From Ferrimonas balearica (GTDB lineage: Bacteria; Pseudomonadota; Gammaproteobacteria; Enterobacterales; Shewanellaceae), in assembly GCF_019802055.1 (NCBI RefSeq), contig NZ_JAHVHW010000012.1, positions 62,001 through 126,000 of the forward strand: DNA of 64,000 nucleotides. The letters are read 5' to 3'. Shown here piece after piece: positions 44,782-55,025 of the stretch; the stretch's first letter is position 1, and the number at the start of each line of letters is the position of its first letter. The notes below the pieces were generated by a model, which saw nothing but the letters and a program-made list of their open reading frames with translations, was not told the DNA's origin and did no database searches. A program made the position numbers and the translations under genes.

Positions 44782-46083
44782 ATGGAACGAATCGATTTTG
44801 CTGCCCACCGTCGGGCGCTGATGGCTGAACTGCCCGAGGGCAGTGTTGTGGTACTGAGTGCTGCGGTGGAAGCCACCCGCTCCAACGACACCGAGTACCA
44901 CTTCCGTCAGGATAGTGACTTCTTCTACCTGACCGGCTTTAACGAGCCGGATGCGGTACTGGTGCTGCGCCCGGGCCAAACCCCCGAGTCGATCATCTTT
45001 GTCCGTCCCAGCGATAAGCTGGCGGAGATCTGGCATGGTCGCCGTCTGGGTAAGGACAAAGCGGCTGAAACACTGGGTGTCGACCTGGCGTTTGAGGTGG
45101 CTGAGCTGGAAAGCGAGCTGGCGGGGCTGGTCAGTGGCGCGGATAACTTGGCCTATCTGCCCGGTCACAGCGAGCGCAGCGACAACCTGATTGGGGATCT
45201 TCTGGCCAAACTGCGTGGCGGCTTCCGCCAGGGTTTGGTGGCACCGGCCAAGATGCAGGATCTGCGCCCGCTGCTGCATGAGCTGCGCCTGTTTAAATCC
45301 GAGCCGGAGATTGCGCTGATGGCGGAAGCGGCCCGGATCAGTGCCCGTGCCCATATCCGTGCCATGCAGGCCTGTCAGCCGGGCTTGTATGAGTATCAGC
45401 TTGAGGCGGAGATCCGCCATGAGTGTGCCATGGCTGGTGCCCGTGACATGGCCTACAACAGCATCGTTGGTGCGGGCGATAACGCCTGCATCCTGCACTA
45501 CACCGAAAACGATGCCCCGCTGAACGACGGCGACCTGGTGCTGATTGACGCCGGTTGTGAGTTTGAAGGCTACGCGGCAGACATCACCCGCACCTTCCCG
45601 GTGAACGGCAAGTTCACCGAGGACCAGAAAGCCCTCTACCAGATCGTTCTGGATGCCGAAAAGGCGGCTGTTGCCATGCTCAAGCCCGGCGTATCGATCA
45701 AGGACGCCAACGGGGTGGCCCTGACCATTCTGGTCTCTGGTCTGGTTGAGCTGGGGATCCTGGAAGGCGAGGTGGATGCACTGATCGAGCAGGAGGCCTA
45801 CAAGCCTTACTACATGCATGGTCTCGGCCACTGGCTGGGCATTGATGTGCATGACGTGGGCGATTACCACACCCCGGATCGCGGCCGTCAGCTGGAGCCG
45901 GGCATGGTGATCACCGTGGAGCCGGGCCTCTATATTGGCCCGGATGCGGAGGTGGATCCCCGCTGGCGTGGCATCGGCGTGCGGGTTGAGGATGACATCC
46001 TGATTACTGAGGATGGTCACCGTAACCTGACCGCGGATGTGCCGAAAGAGATTGAGGAGATTGAGGCCCTGATGGCCGGTTAA
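44782..46083 (+). CDS. pepP: Xaa-Pro aminopeptidase II
   Basis: The metallopeptidase removes the N-terminal residue before proline. The metal ligands lie in LIDAGCEFEGYAADITRTFPV (two Asp), HGLGHWLGIDVHD (His), TVEPGLYI (Glu) and VRVEDDILIT (Glu). The start MERIDF has AGGGA upstream; the length of 433 aa compares with 441 in E. coli. ubiH starts 3 bp after its stop, a conserved pairing. Confidence 0.96.
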   Translation: MERIDFAAHRRALMAELPEGSVVVLSAAVEATRSNDTEYHFRQDSDFFYLTGFNEPDAVLVLRPGQTPESIIFVRPSDKLAEIWHGRRLGKDKAAETLGVDLAFEVAELESELAGLVSGADNLAYLPGHSERSDNLIGDLLAKLRGGFRQGLVAPAKMQDLRPLLHELRLFKSEPEIALMAEAARISARAHIRAMQACQPGLYEYQLEAEIRHECAMAGARDMAYNSIVGAGDNACILHYTENDAPLNDGDLVLIDAGCEFEGYAADITRTFPVNGKFTEDQKALYQIVLDAEKAAVAMLKPGVSIKDANGVALTILVSGLVELGILEGEVDALIEQEAYKPYYMHGLGHWLGIDVHDVGDYHTPDRGRQLEPGMVITVEPGLYIGPDAEVDPRWRGIGVRVEDDILITEDGHRNLTADVPKEIEEIEALMAG

Positions 46084-46086
46084 CCT

Positions 46087-47292
46087 ATGGCAGAGCAGTT
46101 CGATATTGCCATTGTCGGCGGCGCTATGGCGGGGGCAACCCTGGCGCTGGCGCTGGCGGCACAGCGTCGCCCGGATGGGGCGCGCTGGTCCATTGCCCTG
46201 ATTGAAGCCCACCCGGCCGCTGAGCCGAGTCACCCCGGCTACGACAGTCGCGCCATCGCACTCGCCGAAGGGTCGGTGCGCCGGTTGGCGCGCCTCGGCC
46301 TCTGGCCTGGCCTACGTCCCCATGCTCAGGCTATTGCGCAGATCCAGGTGTCCGATCGCGGTCACTTCGGCGGGCTGACCATGAGCGCTGAAGAGTACGG
46401 GGTGGAGGCGCTGGGCCAGGTGGTGGAGCTGGAGCGGGTTGGCCCCGTGTTGTGGCAGGCGTTGGCCCGTCACGACAATGTCCGGCTCTACTGTCCCGAC
46501 GGTCTGGCATCGCTGGAACAGCGTCAGGAGAGGGTGGCGTTGACGCTGCGCTCCGGCGAAACCCTGGAAGCCCGTCTGGTGGTGGGCGCTGACGGTACCG
46601 GGTCAGTGGTGCGTGAGCAGCTTGGCATCCCGTTGGAACGTCACCCCTATGGCCAACATGCGTTGATCGCCAACATCAGCTGCGAGGACAACCCGGGCAT
46701 CGCCTTTGAGCGTTTCACCCGCGAAGGGCCATTGGCGCTGCTGCCGATGAATGAGCGGCGTTACTCCCTGGTGTGGGTGCAGACTCCGGAACAGGCGGAG
46801 CGTCGGCATCAGCTTGACGAAGACGCGTTTCTGAACGAACTGCAGAGTGCCTTTGGCTACCGCCTGGGTCGGTTGACCAAAGTGGGGCAGCGCGCCCAGT
46901 ACCCCTTGGCGCTCTGTCAGGCGGAACGCACCACCCATCATCGCTGTGTGCTGGTGGGTAATGCGGCGCAAACCGTTCATCCCATCGCAGGCCAGGGGTT
47001 CAACCTTGGGCTGAGGGATGTGGAAGCGCTGGCGGATCAGCTTAATGAGGCGCTGCAGCAGAGTGCCGATCCCGGTGCCTTCCGTGTGCTGGCGGCCTAC
47101 GCCGAACAGCGTGCCCCGGACCGGGCACGGGTCACCGGCGCCACCGACGCGCTGGTCAAACTCTTTTCCAATTCGGTTCGGCCTGTCGCGCTGGGCCGAA
47201 ACCTGGGCCTGCTGGCGCTGGCCCTGTTTCCTGATATCAAAGCCGGCCTGGCGAAAGGTGCCATGGGCTGGTTCGGGGGACGTCCCCAATGA
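46087..47292 (+). CDS. ubiH: 2-octaprenyl-6-methoxyphenol hydroxylase
   Basis: An FAD monooxygenase of ubiquinone synthesis. It has the N-terminal dinucleotide site IAIVGGAMAGATLALALA (residues 7-24), the middle motif VVGADGTGSVVREQ, and the second FAD block LVGNAAQTVHPIAGQGFNLGLRD. The length is 401 aa. It lies between pepP and its paralogue ubiI, an order known across gammaproteobacteria. Which of the two paralogues is UbiH is decided by order and similarity. Confidence 0.93.
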   Translation: MAEQFDIAIVGGAMAGATLALALAAQRRPDGARWSIALIEAHPAAEPSHPGYDSRAIALAEGSVRRLARLGLWPGLRPHAQAIAQIQVSDRGHFGGLTMSAEEYGVEALGQVVELERVGPVLWQALARHDNVRLYCPDGLASLEQRQERVALTLRSGETLEARLVVGADGTGSVVREQLGIPLERHPYGQHALIANISCEDNPGIAFERFTREGPLALLPMNERRYSLVWVQTPEQAERRHQLDEDAFLNELQSAFGYRLGRLTKVGQRAQYPLALCQAERTTHHRCVLVGNAAQTVHPIAGQGFNLGLRDVEALADQLNEALQQSADPGAFRVLAAYAEQRAPDRARVTGATDALVKLFSNSVRPVALGRNLGLLALALFPDIKAGLAKGAMGWFGGRPQ

Positions 47293-47338
47293 TCCGTGAG
47301 GTAACCATGACACGCCTTCGTGGCCAGGAGCGGCCAGC

Positions 47339-48541
47339 ATGATGAAAACCGGTACTGTGGATATCGCCATTGTCGGTGGCGGCATGGTGGGAATGGCCAC
47401 CGGTGTGGGTCTGGCCAAGGCCGGATTCCAGGTGGCGGTGATCGACCCATACCGTCCGGAGGCGCCGAGTGGCGAACCGGATCTGCGGGTGTCCGCCATT
47501 AACCGGGCCAGCGAGCGCTGGTTACGGGAGCTGGGTGCCTGGCAGAACCTGCCTGCGGAGCGACTTGGGCCCTACACCGCCATGGCGGTCTGGGACAAGG
47601 ACAGCCTGGGTAAGATCGGCTTTGAAGCGGCGGATCTGGATGAGCCCAATCTGGGCCACATCATCGAAAATCGCGCCATCGCCCATGCCCTGTGGCTGGT
47701 GGCGGAGCGGCAGAGCAACCTGACCCTGCACAGCACCAAGCCTAAGGCGATGGCGCTGGGAGAGCGGGAAGCCTGGCTGACCCTCGAAGACGACACCCTG
47801 CTCAGCGCTCGCCTGTTGGTGGGAGCCGATGGTGCGCACTCCTGGGTGCGTCAGCAGGCGCAGGTACCGCTGACGTTCCGGGACTATGGCCATCACGCGC
47901 TGGTGGCGACCATCCGCACTCAACGTCCCCATGACCAGGTGGCCCGTCAGGTGTTTCTGCCGCAGGGCCCGCTGGCCCTGTTGCCGCTGGCGGATCCGAA
48001 CCTCTGTTCCATCGTCTGGTCCTGTCCGCCGGAGCAGGCAACTGAGCTGGCGGCGGTGGATGCGCAAACTTTTGGTCAGCGTCTGACTGCGGCGACCGAA
48101 GCCCGTCTCGGCGCCCTGAGCCTGGCTTCTGAACGCGCCACCTTCCCGCTGACCATGCGCTACGCCCGAGATTTTGTTCGCCCGCGTCTGGCGCTGATGG
48201 GCGATGCGGCCCACACCATTCACCCGCTGGCGGGGCAGGGCGTCAATCTGGGCTTTGGCGACAGCCAGGCACTGGTCACTCTGCTGGCCCAATACCGTGA
48301 CCGGGATCCGGGTGAGCTGCGCCTGCTGAACCGTTACGGCCGTGCCCGCAAAGCGGCAGCCCAGGAGATGCTGGCTGCGATGGATGGATTCCGCTGGCTG
48401 TTTGATGGCAGCAACCCGGTGAAAAAAGGGGTTCGGGATCTGGGGCTGAGTCTGGTGGATCATGCTATGCCGCTGAAGAAACGGCTGCTAAGTCACGCTC
48501 TGGGACTGGGTTCTCAGAGCCTTGTATCCTGGAACCGCTAA
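47339..48541 (+). CDS. ubiI: 2-octaprenylphenol hydroxylase (VisC)
   Basis: This FAD monooxygenase hydroxylates C5 in aerobic ubiquinone synthesis. It has IAIVGGGMVGMATGVGLAKAG near residue 8, LVGADGAHSWVRQ, and MGDAAHTIHPLAGQGVNLGFGD. The length is 400 aa. CAGGAG is 8 nt before the first ATG. It is homologous to ubiH just upstream. The gcv promoter follows its stop. Confidence 0.93.
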   Translation: MMKTGTVDIAIVGGGMVGMATGVGLAKAGFQVAVIDPYRPEAPSGEPDLRVSAINRASERWLRELGAWQNLPAERLGPYTAMAVWDKDSLGKIGFEAADLDEPNLGHIIENRAIAHALWLVAERQSNLTLHSTKPKAMALGEREAWLTLEDDTLLSARLLVGADGAHSWVRQQAQVPLTFRDYGHHALVATIRTQRPHDQVARQVFLPQGPLALLPLADPNLCSIVWSCPPEQATELAAVDAQTFGQRLTAATEARLGALSLASERATFPLTMRYARDFVRPRLALMGDAAHTIHPLAGQGVNLGFGDSQALVTLLAQYRDRDPGELRLLNRYGRARKAAAQEMLAAMDGFRWLFDGSNPVKKGVRDLGLSLVDHAMPLKKRLLSHALGLGSQSLVSWNR

Positions 48542-48553
48542 CGAGCGGATGAA

Positions 48554-48584
48554 TTGTATACAAAGAATATGTGATCGGTATAAT
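48554..48584 (+). promoter_or_regulatory. Candidate gcv promoter with TTGTATACAA palindrome
   Basis: A perfect TATAAT lies at 48579-48584, and TTGTAT 19 bp upstream could be the -35. The -35 is part of the palindrome TTGTATACAA (48554-48563), a form typical of GntR/FCD-type repressors. A hairpin CAGGG/CCCTG follows in the leader. No glycine riboswitch fits in this 87-nt leader. Confidence 0.5.
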
Positions 48585-48670
48585 GCGCCGAAAAAGAACA
48601 ATGTGATCCAGCGCTCAGGGTGAACGCCCTGCGTTGAAGGTCGCCGCTATAGCCTTTCCAAGGAACCGAT

Positions 48671-49765
48671 ATGGCAAGCAAGACTGTACTCTACGATAAG
48701 CATCTGGAATCCGGCGCTAAAATGGTGGATTTCCACGGTTGGGACATGCCGCTGCACTATGGCTCACAGGTGGAAGAACACCACCAGGTGCGTCAGGACG
48801 CCGGCATGTTCGACGTTTCCCACATGACCGTGGTGGACGTTGAGGGCGCCGATGCCCGTGATTTCCTGCGTAAGTTGCTGGCCAATGACGTGGCCAAGCT
48901 GACTGTCCCCGGTAAGGCTCTGTACGGCGGCATGCTGAACGAGCAGGGTGGGGTCATCGACGATCTCATCACCTACTACCTCTCCGACACTCACTACCGT
49001 CTGGTGGTGAACTCCGCCACCCGGGAGAAAGACCTGGAGTGGATCGGTCTTCAGGCCAAATCCTATTCCGTTACCATCACCGAGCGTCCTGAACTGGCGA
49101 TGATCGCTGTGCAGGGCCCCAACGCCAAAGCCAAAGCGGCAGCCGTCTTCAACGACGAGCAGAACGCGGCCGTTGAGGGGATGAAGCCCTTCTTCGGTGT
49201 GCAGAGCGGTGACCTCTTTATCGCCACCACCGGCTACACCGGTGAGGCAGGCTATGAGATCGTGATGCCGGAAGCGCAGGCCGCTGACCTGTGGCAGGCG
49301 CTGCTGGAAGCAGGCGTTAAGCCCGCCGGTCTGGGCGCGCGGGATACCCTGCGTCTGGAAGCGGGCATGAACCTGTACGGTCAGGACATGGACGAGAGCG
49401 TTAACCCGTTGGCTGCTAACATGGGCTGGACCATCGCTTGGGAACCGGCGGAGCGTGACTTTATCGGCCGCGAAGCCCTGGTGGCGGCAAAAGCCGCAGG
49501 CACCGACAAGCTGGTTGGCCTGGTGATGACCGAAAAGGGCGTACTGCGCAGCGGTCTGAGCGTATTCTTTACCGACGCCGATGGCGTTGAGCGCGAGGGG
49601 GTGATCACCTCCGGCACCTTCTCTCCCACCCTGGGCCATGCCATTGCTATGGCACGGGTGCCCGCTGGCATTAGCGAGCAGGCCGAAGTGGAGATGCGGA
49701 AAAAGCGCGTGACGGTGCAGGTGGTGAAACCCTGCTTCGTTCGTAACGGCCAAAAAGCCTTTTGA
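48671..49765 (+). CDS. gcvT: Glycine cleavage system T protein (aminomethyltransferase)
   Basis: GcvT moves the methylene group from the lipoyl arm of GcvH to THF, releasing ammonia. The folate-binding and family blocks [34 protein letters not shown] and [21 protein letters not shown] are intact. The length is 364 aa. AAGGAA lies before the ATG. It is the first gene of gcvTHP, 129 bp after ubiI with its own promoter. Confidence 0.97.
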   Translation: MASKTVLYDKHLESGAKMVDFHGWDMPLHYGSQVEEHHQVRQDAGMFDVSHMTVVDVEGADARDFLRKLLANDVAKLTVPGKALYGGMLNEQGGVIDDLITYYLSDTHYRLVVNSATREKDLEWIGLQAKSYSVTITERPELAMIAVQGPNAKAKAAAVFNDEQNAAVEGMKPFFGVQSGDLFIATTGYTGEAGYEIVMPEAQAADLWQALLEAGVKPAGLGARDTLRLEAGMNLYGQDMDESVNPLAANMGWTIAWEPAERDFIGREALVAAKAAGTDKLVGLVMTEKGVLRSGLSVFFTDADGVEREGVITSGTFSPTLGHAIAMARVPAGISEQAEVEMRKKRVTVQVVKPCFVRNGQKAF

Positions 49766-49789
49766 TCTTGCTGATAGGGAAGCGACAAC

Positions 49790-50179
49790 ATGAGCAACAT
49801 TCCTTCTGAACTGAAGTTCACCAACTCCCATGAGTGGATTCGTGCCGAAGGCGATGGCACTTACACCATTGGGATCTCCGAGCACGCTCAGGAACTGCTG
49901 GGTGACATGGTATTCGTTGAGTTGCCGGAAGTGGGTGACGAAGTGAATGCCGGTGAAGATTGCGCTGTGGCAGAATCCGTTAAGGCTGCCTCCGACGTAT
50001 ACAGCCCGCTGACCGGTGAGATCGTGGCGGTGAACGAAGAGCTGGAAGACAGCCCGGAGCAGGTAAACAGCGACCCTTACGGTGATGGCTGGCTGTTCCG
50101 CGTTAAGGCCAGTGACGAGTCTGAGTTGGCCGAACTGCTGGATGCAGAAGGCTACCAGGCCCTCATCGACGAAGAATAA
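49790..50179 (+). CDS. gcvH: Glycine cleavage system H protein
   Basis: GcvH carries the lipoyl arm between GcvP, GcvT and the L protein. Lys65 in AESVKAASD is the lipoylation site. The length of 129 aa is the family norm. It follows gcvT by 24 bp. A hairpin with a short T run lies between this gene and gcvP. Confidence 0.98.
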   Translation: MSNIPSELKFTNSHEWIRAEGDGTYTIGISEHAQELLGDMVFVELPEVGDEVNAGEDCAVAESVKAASDVYSPLTGEIVAVNEELEDSPEQVNSDPYGDGWLFRVKASDESELAELLDAEGYQALIDEE

Positions 50180-50193
50180 TAATAAAAACAACA

Positions 50194-50224
50194 ACGAAGC
50201 CCCAAACGGGGCTTCGTTTGTTTG
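50194..50224 (+). terminator. Hairpin between gcvH and gcvP, partial terminator
   Basis: AACGAAGCCCC pairs with GGGGCTTCGTT around a short loop, followed by TTGTTT. It looks like an intrinsic terminator placed inside the operon. Read-through would set a lower level of gcvP than of gcvTH. Confidence 0.65.
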
Positions 50225-50254
50225 GCATTCTGTACCCAAAGGAAATCGTCAAGC

Positions 50255-53137
50255 ATGAACGAGAAGTTGACCCTGGCGCAGCTGGATACTCACGATGAGT
50301 TCCTGCGCCGCCACATCGGCCCGGACGCCACCGAACAGAAAGCGATGCTGAGCGCCATCGGTGCCGACAGCCTGGAAGACCTGACCGCCCAGATCGTTCC
50401 CGAAGGGATCCGTCTTGGCCGCGAACTGTCCGTTGGCCTGCCCACCTCCGAGGTGGACGCCCTGGCTCGCCTGAAAGCCATTGCCAGCAAGAATGAAGTC
50501 CGTAAGAACTACATCGGCATGGGCTACTACGGCACCCTCGTCCCCCACGTGATTCAGCGTAATGTCCTGGAAAACCCGGGCTGGTATACCGCTTATACCC
50601 CCTATCAACCAGAGATCGCCCAGGGCCGTCTGGAAGCGATCCTGAACTTCCAGCAACTCACCATGGACCTGACCGGACTGGATCTGGCTTCCGCGTCCCT
50701 GCTGGATGAAGCGACCGCAGCTGCGGAAGCGATGGCGCTGGCCAAGCGCACCTCCAAAAACAAAAAGTCGGATCTGTTCTTTGTGGCCGACGACGTGTTC
50801 CCCCAGACTCTGGACGTGGTAAAAACCCGTGCCGAGATGCTGGGCCTGGACGTGGTGGTTGGCCCCGCCAAAACCGCTACCGAACACGACGTATTCGGTG
50901 CCCTGTTCCAATACCCCAACCAGTTGGGTGAGGTGAACGACTATCGCGCCTTGACTGACGCTCTGCATGAGAAGAAAGCGCTGGTGTGCGTTGCCTCTGA
51001 TCTGCTGGCGCTGGTTAAGCTGGCTGCCCCGGGCGAGTGGGGCGCAGACGTGGTGTTCGGCTCCGCGCAGCGCTTCGGTGTGCCGATGGGCTATGGTGGC
51101 CCGCACGCTGCCTTCTTTGCCACCCGCGATGCCCACAAGCGCTCCATGCCGGGCCGCATCATCGGTGTGTCCAAGGACACCCGTGGCAAAGCCGCCCTGC
51201 GTATGGCGATGCAGACCCGTGAGCAGCACATTCGCCGTGAGAAGGCCAACTCCAACATCTGTACCGCTCAGGTGCTGCTGGCCAACATGGCGTCCTTCTA
51301 TGCCGTCTACCACGGTCCGCAAGGGCTGACCAAGATTGCCGAGCGCACTCACCGCCTGACCTCCGTACTGGCGGCCGGTTTGATGCAGCGTGGCGTCAAA
51401 GTGAAAAACAGCAGCTGGTTCGACACCCTGACGCTGGAAGTGGCGGACCGCGATGCGGTGCTGGCTCGCGCCGATGCCGCTAAGCTGAACCTGCGTGTCG
51501 ATCTGGCGGACACTCTGGGCGTCAGCCTGGATGAAACCACCACTGCGGCGGACATCGCCCTGCTGTGGGACGTGCTGTTGGGTGACGACCACGAGCTGAG
51601 TGTCGATGCCGTGGATGGCATGGTGGATTCCGTGCTGGATGAGCGTGTGCTGCGTCAGGGCGCGATCCTGACCCACCCGGTGTTCAATCAGTACCACAGC
51701 GAAACCGAGATGCTGCGCTACATCCGCCGTCTTGAAGGCAAGGATCTGGCGCTGAACCACTCCATGATCTCTCTGGGCTCCTGCACCATGAAGCTCAACG
51801 CCACTGCGGAGATGATGCCGGTCAGCTGGCCGGAGTTTGCCAACCTGCACCCCTTCTGTCCGCAAGAGCAAGCTCAGGGTTACCGTGAACTGGTGGACAG
51901 CCTGGCGGAGTACCTGCTGGACATCACCGGTTACGACGCCATGTCGATGCAGCCCAACTCTGGTGCTCAGGGTGAGTACGCCGGTCTGGTAGCGATCAAG
52001 AAGTACCAGGAAGCGATCGGTCAGGGCCACCGCGATGTGTGTCTGATCCCCGCTTCTGCCCACGGCACCAACCCCGCGTCCGCCATGCTGACCAGCCTGA
52101 AGGTTGTGGTTGTGGCCAGCGCCAAAGACGGCACCGTGGACATGGCTGACCTGAAAGCCAAGGCCGAGGAATATTCCGATCGCCTCTCCTGCATCATGAT
52201 CACCTACCCCTCCACCCATGGGGTGTATGAGGAGCAGATCCGCGACATCTGCGATCTGATCCACCAGCACGGTGGCCAGGTGTACATGGATGGCGCCAAC
52301 ATGAACGCCCAGGTGGGCGTGACCTCTCCGGGCCTGATCGGCTCTGACGTGTCCCACCTCAACCTGCACAAGACCTTTGCCATCCCCCACGGTGGTGGTG
52401 GCCCGGGCATGGGGCCGATCGGCGTGAAAGCGCACCTGGCGCCCTACATCGCGGGTCACAGCGTGGTGAAGATCGGCGGTGAAGCAGAGAGCAACGGTGC
52501 GGTTTCCGCCGCGCAGTATGGCAGTGCCTCCATCCTGCCGATCAGCTGGATGTACACGGTGATGCTGGGCAGCCGTGGCCTGACCGAATCCACCCAGGTG
52601 GCGATGCTGAACGGCAACTACCTGGCGGCAGAGCTGGGCAAGCACTACCCGATCCTCTACACCGGGCGTAACGATCGTGTAGCACACGAGTGCATCATCG
52701 ACCTGCGTCCGCTGAAAGAGGAGACCGGTGTCTCTGAGATGGACGTGGCCAAGCGTCTGATGGATTACGGCTTCCACGCTCCGACCATGAGCTTCCCGGT
52801 CGCGGGCACCCTGATGGTGGAGCCCACTGAGTCCGAGTCCAAGGCGGAGCTGGATCGCTTTATTCACGCCATGGTGAGCATCCGTGAGGAGATCGCCAAA
52901 GTCGGTCGCGGCGAATGGCCGGCGGACAACAACCCGCTTCGCAATGCACCGCACACTCTGGATGACATCATGGATCCGGCCTTCGATCAGCGCCCCTACT
53001 CCCGTGAAGAGGCGGTGTTCCCGGTTGAAGAGATCCGCGGCAACAAGTTCTGGCCTACAGTAAACCGCATCGACGATGTGTTTGGTGACCGAAACCTGTT
53101 CTGTGCTTGTGTTCCGATGGATGCCTATCAGGACTGA
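50255..53137 (+). CDS. gcvP: Glycine dehydrogenase (decarboxylating), P protein
   Basis: The PLP enzyme decarboxylates glycine and loads the aminomethyl group on GcvH. It is a fused N+C form of 960 aa. The PLP lysine is in [16 protein letters not shown] in the C-terminal half, and [11 protein letters not shown]-like [16 protein letters not shown] is in the N-terminal half. The start at 50255 ([11 protein letters not shown]) has AAGGAAA upstream; eleven further in-frame codons belong to the gcvH terminator region. A strong terminator follows. Confidence 0.98.
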   Translation: MNEKLTLAQLDTHDEFLRRHIGPDATEQKAMLSAIGADSLEDLTAQIVPEGIRLGRELSVGLPTSEVDALARLKAIASKNEVRKNYIGMGYYGTLVPHVIQRNVLENPGWYTAYTPYQPEIAQGRLEAILNFQQLTMDLTGLDLASASLLDEATAAAEAMALAKRTSKNKKSDLFFVADDVFPQTLDVVKTRAEMLGLDVVVGPAKTATEHDVFGALFQYPNQLGEVNDYRALTDALHEKKALVCVASDLLALVKLAAPGEWGADVVFGSAQRFGVPMGYGGPHAAFFATRDAHKRSMPGRIIGVSKDTRGKAALRMAMQTREQHIRREKANSNICTAQVLLANMASFYAVYHGPQGLTKIAERTHRLTSVLAAGLMQRGVKVKNSSWFDTLTLEVADRDAVLARADAAKLNLRVDLADTLGVSLDETTTAADIALLWDVLLGDDHELSVDAVDGMVDSVLDERVLRQGAILTHPVFNQYHSETEMLRYIRRLEGKDLALNHSMISLGSCTMKLNATAEMMPVSWPEFANLHPFCPQEQAQGYRELVDSLAEYLLDITGYDAMSMQPNSGAQGEYAGLVAIKKYQEAIGQGHRDVCLIPASAHGTNPASAMLTSLKVVVVASAKDGTVDMADLKAKAEEYSDRLSCIMITYPSTHGVYEEQIRDICDLIHQHGGQVYMDGANMNAQVGVTSPGLIGSDVSHLNLHKTFAIPHGGGGPGMGPIGVKAHLAPYIAGHSVVKIGGEAESNGAVSAAQYGSASILPISWMYTVMLGSRGLTESTQVAMLNGNYLAAELGKHYPILYTGRNDRVAHECIIDLRPLKEETGVSEMDVAKRLMDYGFHAPTMSFPVAGTLMVEPTESESKAELDRFIHAMVSIREEIAKVGRGEWPADNNPLRNAPHTLDDIMDPAFDQRPYSREEAVFPVEEIRGNKFWPTVNRIDDVFGDRNLFCACVPMDAYQD

Positions 53138-53153
53138 GCAGTGTGCTGAATAG

Positions 53154-53184
53154 CAAAGCCCCGGCCTAGGCCGGGGCTTTTTTG
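53154..53184 (+). terminator. Terminator of the gcvTHP operon
   Basis: AAAGCCCCGGCC pairs with GGCCGGGGCTTT around TA, with a following T run. Confidence 0.9.
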
Positions 53185-53219
53185 TGGGTCTTTTCCTCTG
53201 CGCCAGTGGAGCGCGGCGC

Positions 53220-53537
53220 TCAATCGGATGGGTGTAGCTGCTCGAACTCGCTGTGCCACTGTCTTAGGTCAGCGTCATCGCGGGGGCTGGGGCACTCGGA
53301 CCAGCGCACCAGCAGCGCCGAGCCGCGCTCCATCAAGTCGTAGCCACGACTGCAGTAACGGACGTCACGCCCATGCTCCGTCTCTGAGGGCAGACACTCC
53401 TCCAGCCACTGTACCCGTTGCGCCAGTTGCTGCATCCGCTGGCGACGCGAGCGGGCTAGCCGCAGGGCGCGCAGGCGGGCATTGAGTGCACGCCAGGGGG
53501 CGAGGTGACGGGTTGGCGTCAGTACGGCAGTGGACAC
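53220..53537 (-). CDS. Small basic hypothetical protein
   Basis: The product is 105 aa. The N-terminal half is very Arg-rich (ALNARLRALRLARSRRQRMQQ at about residues 18-38) and likely helical, and the second half has two Cys. No signal or family is recognised. It follows the LysR gene on the same strand by 23 bp and may be cotranscribed. Coding status is supported mainly by length and position. Confidence 0.5.
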   Translation of the reverse strand: MSTAVLTPTRHLAPWRALNARLRALRLARSRRQRMQQLAQRVQWLEECLPSETEHGRDVRYCSRGYDLMERGSALLVRWSECPSPRDDADLRQWHSEFEQLHPSD

Positions 53538-53560
53538 AATGGGCTCCGAAGGTGGCTGGG

Positions 53561-54577
53561 TCAGGGCGCCATGCTAGGTCGCAAATGTGACGGAAATATG
53601 TCATTTGCCCCTTTGTGGTGCGCGCCTTCCGTTTCGGTGACCGATTCGTGAACAAACTCACACAGGGTCTCCACCAACCAACTGGGGACACTGCCTTCCT
53701 CTTTGCGACCAATCAGGTAGTAATTGGGGGGCGGGCAGCGATCGTGCAGCAGCTGGAATTCGGGTTCGGACATCTGGCGGATGCTGATACCGGGAAAGTG
53801 AGCCAGGTACTCGGCGGCGGTACGGGCGCCGATAAAGGTGATGGCATCGCTGTCCATCAGGTAATCACTGACCTCGGACAATACCCCCGCTTTACCTGCC
53901 AGCTTCAGATGGCGGCCCTGGTCCATGGCGTAGAGTTCCAGAGGATCGATGCGATCGTTAAACGCCGGGCATTCGGTGACCAGGAAGGGGTAATTGATGA
54001 TGGCATCCAGCATGTTGTTGGGAGGACGCTGCCAGACCGGGTGGTCGTCTCGCGCCACAACGTAAAGCAGCTCTCCGGTAGTGATAAAGCGGGAACTGAG
54101 GCGCTCCTTTTCGCTGGCCTTAAAGCTGAGCATCAGGTCAGCCCGCCCCTGCAGCAGATCTTCAGGGCCACTGGCGGAGAGGGGACGCACGCTGAGGGAC
54201 AGCTCTTTGCCCTCCTCATCAGCGCGCCGTTTGAGCACGCTGCCCAATCGGCAGGAGAGGGTGGGTGGCGCGTAGATCACATAGTGGCGCTGCGGCGGGG
54301 TTGAGGTGTCGTTGGTGTTCTCGTTGATCTGTCCCAACAGGCAGAGGATCTGCTGAAAATAGGGGTAAAGCTTGTCCGCAGTGGGCGTGGGTTCAAAGCC
54401 GTACTGCCGGCGAATAAACAGCGGATCCCCCAGGGCGTGCCTCAGTGCACTCAGGCAGCGACTGATCTTGGAAGGGGCGACGTTGAGAGCGTTGGCCACC
54501 GAGAGCGAATTCAACGATTCATAGACCATCACGAATACTCGGATGGTAAATAAATTGATATCCCGCATCTTGTCCAT
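53561..54577 (-). CDS. LysR-family regulator beside the cytochrome cluster
   Basis: The N-terminal helix-turn-helix (SVANALNVAPSKISRCLSALRHALGDPLFIRR) and the C-terminal effector domain are of LysR type. The start at 54577 (MDKMRDIN) has a GGGGGC run at 7 nt; the frame opens at 54670 without one. The length is 338 aa. It is divergent from the nrf/cytochrome gene set with a 448-bp AT-rich space between, so it may control that set. The ligand is unknown. Confidence 0.88.
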   Translation of the reverse strand: MDKMRDINLFTIRVFVMVYESLNSLSVANALNVAPSKISRCLSALRHALGDPLFIRRQYGFEPTPTADKLYPYFQQILCLLGQINENTNDTSTPPQRHYVIYAPPTLSCRLGSVLKRRADEEGKELSLSVRPLSASGPEDLLQGRADLMLSFKASEKERLSSRFITTGELLYVVARDDHPVWQRPPNNMLDAIINYPFLVTECPAFNDRIDPLELYAMDQGRHLKLAGKAGVLSEVSDYLMDSDAITFIGARTAAEYLAHFPGISIRQMSEPEFQLLHDRCPPPNYYLIGRKEEGSVPSWLVETLCEFVHESVTETEGAHHKGANDIFPSHLRPSMAP

Positions 54578-55025
54578 TTGTGCCCCCGGTTTAATTAACA
54601 ATGTAATTATGTCGAAAATTAAAATATCGGATAGCAAGTGCTGTAAATGTGTCCTAGAACAAAAGTTCACAGATTATTTTGTCAGGATACGGCGTTCGTG
54701 ATCTGAAGTGGGATGGTGCTCAACAATAGAAAAGGATGTTCGAGTTGTGCCATCGGTTAACATGATGTTGCGTCAAACTTTGTTACATTTTGACCAAAAT
54801 TCCTGTTTCTGGAATTCCACTTTTGTGCTTATTGATTTGTAAATTGGAATATGAACTTTGGTGATATTGTAATTGGAATGGATTTCTTGTTTTTAAAACA
54901 CGCTTTTAGAGTGAGAAAATATTGCTGATCAAGATCAAGTTACGCAGGAGAAGCTCGACTTAATAATGACCTCGGGGATTGGGAATACTCCCAAAGAGGC
55001 TCCCCATGATAACCAGGAGGTTACT
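54578..55025. other. AT-rich divergent control region of the cytochrome cluster
   Basis: These 448 bp hold no convincing gene. They are clearly AT-richer than the flanking sequence and contain one FNR-like site (54925-54938). LysR-type binding sites are likely but not identifiable by eye. Confidence 0.6.
54925..54938 (+). promoter_or_regulatory. FNR/EtrA-like operator upstream of the nrf gene cluster
   Basis: CTGAT-CAAG-ATCAA matches the FNR consensus TTGAT-N4-ATCAA in 9 of 10 positions. It lies 88 bp before the ATG of the first small membrane gene. FNR/EtrA activates genes for anaerobic respiration, which suits the downstream cytochromes. Confidence 0.7.

Noticed and set aside
48542-48670. 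Glycine riboswitch before gcvT
   Set aside because: The leader is under 100 nt after the proposed promoter and lacks the tandem aptamer pattern.
50249-52954. 901-codon open frame opposite gcvP
   Set aside because: The plus-strand product is a full-length GcvP. The minus frame has no motif, start signal or domain.
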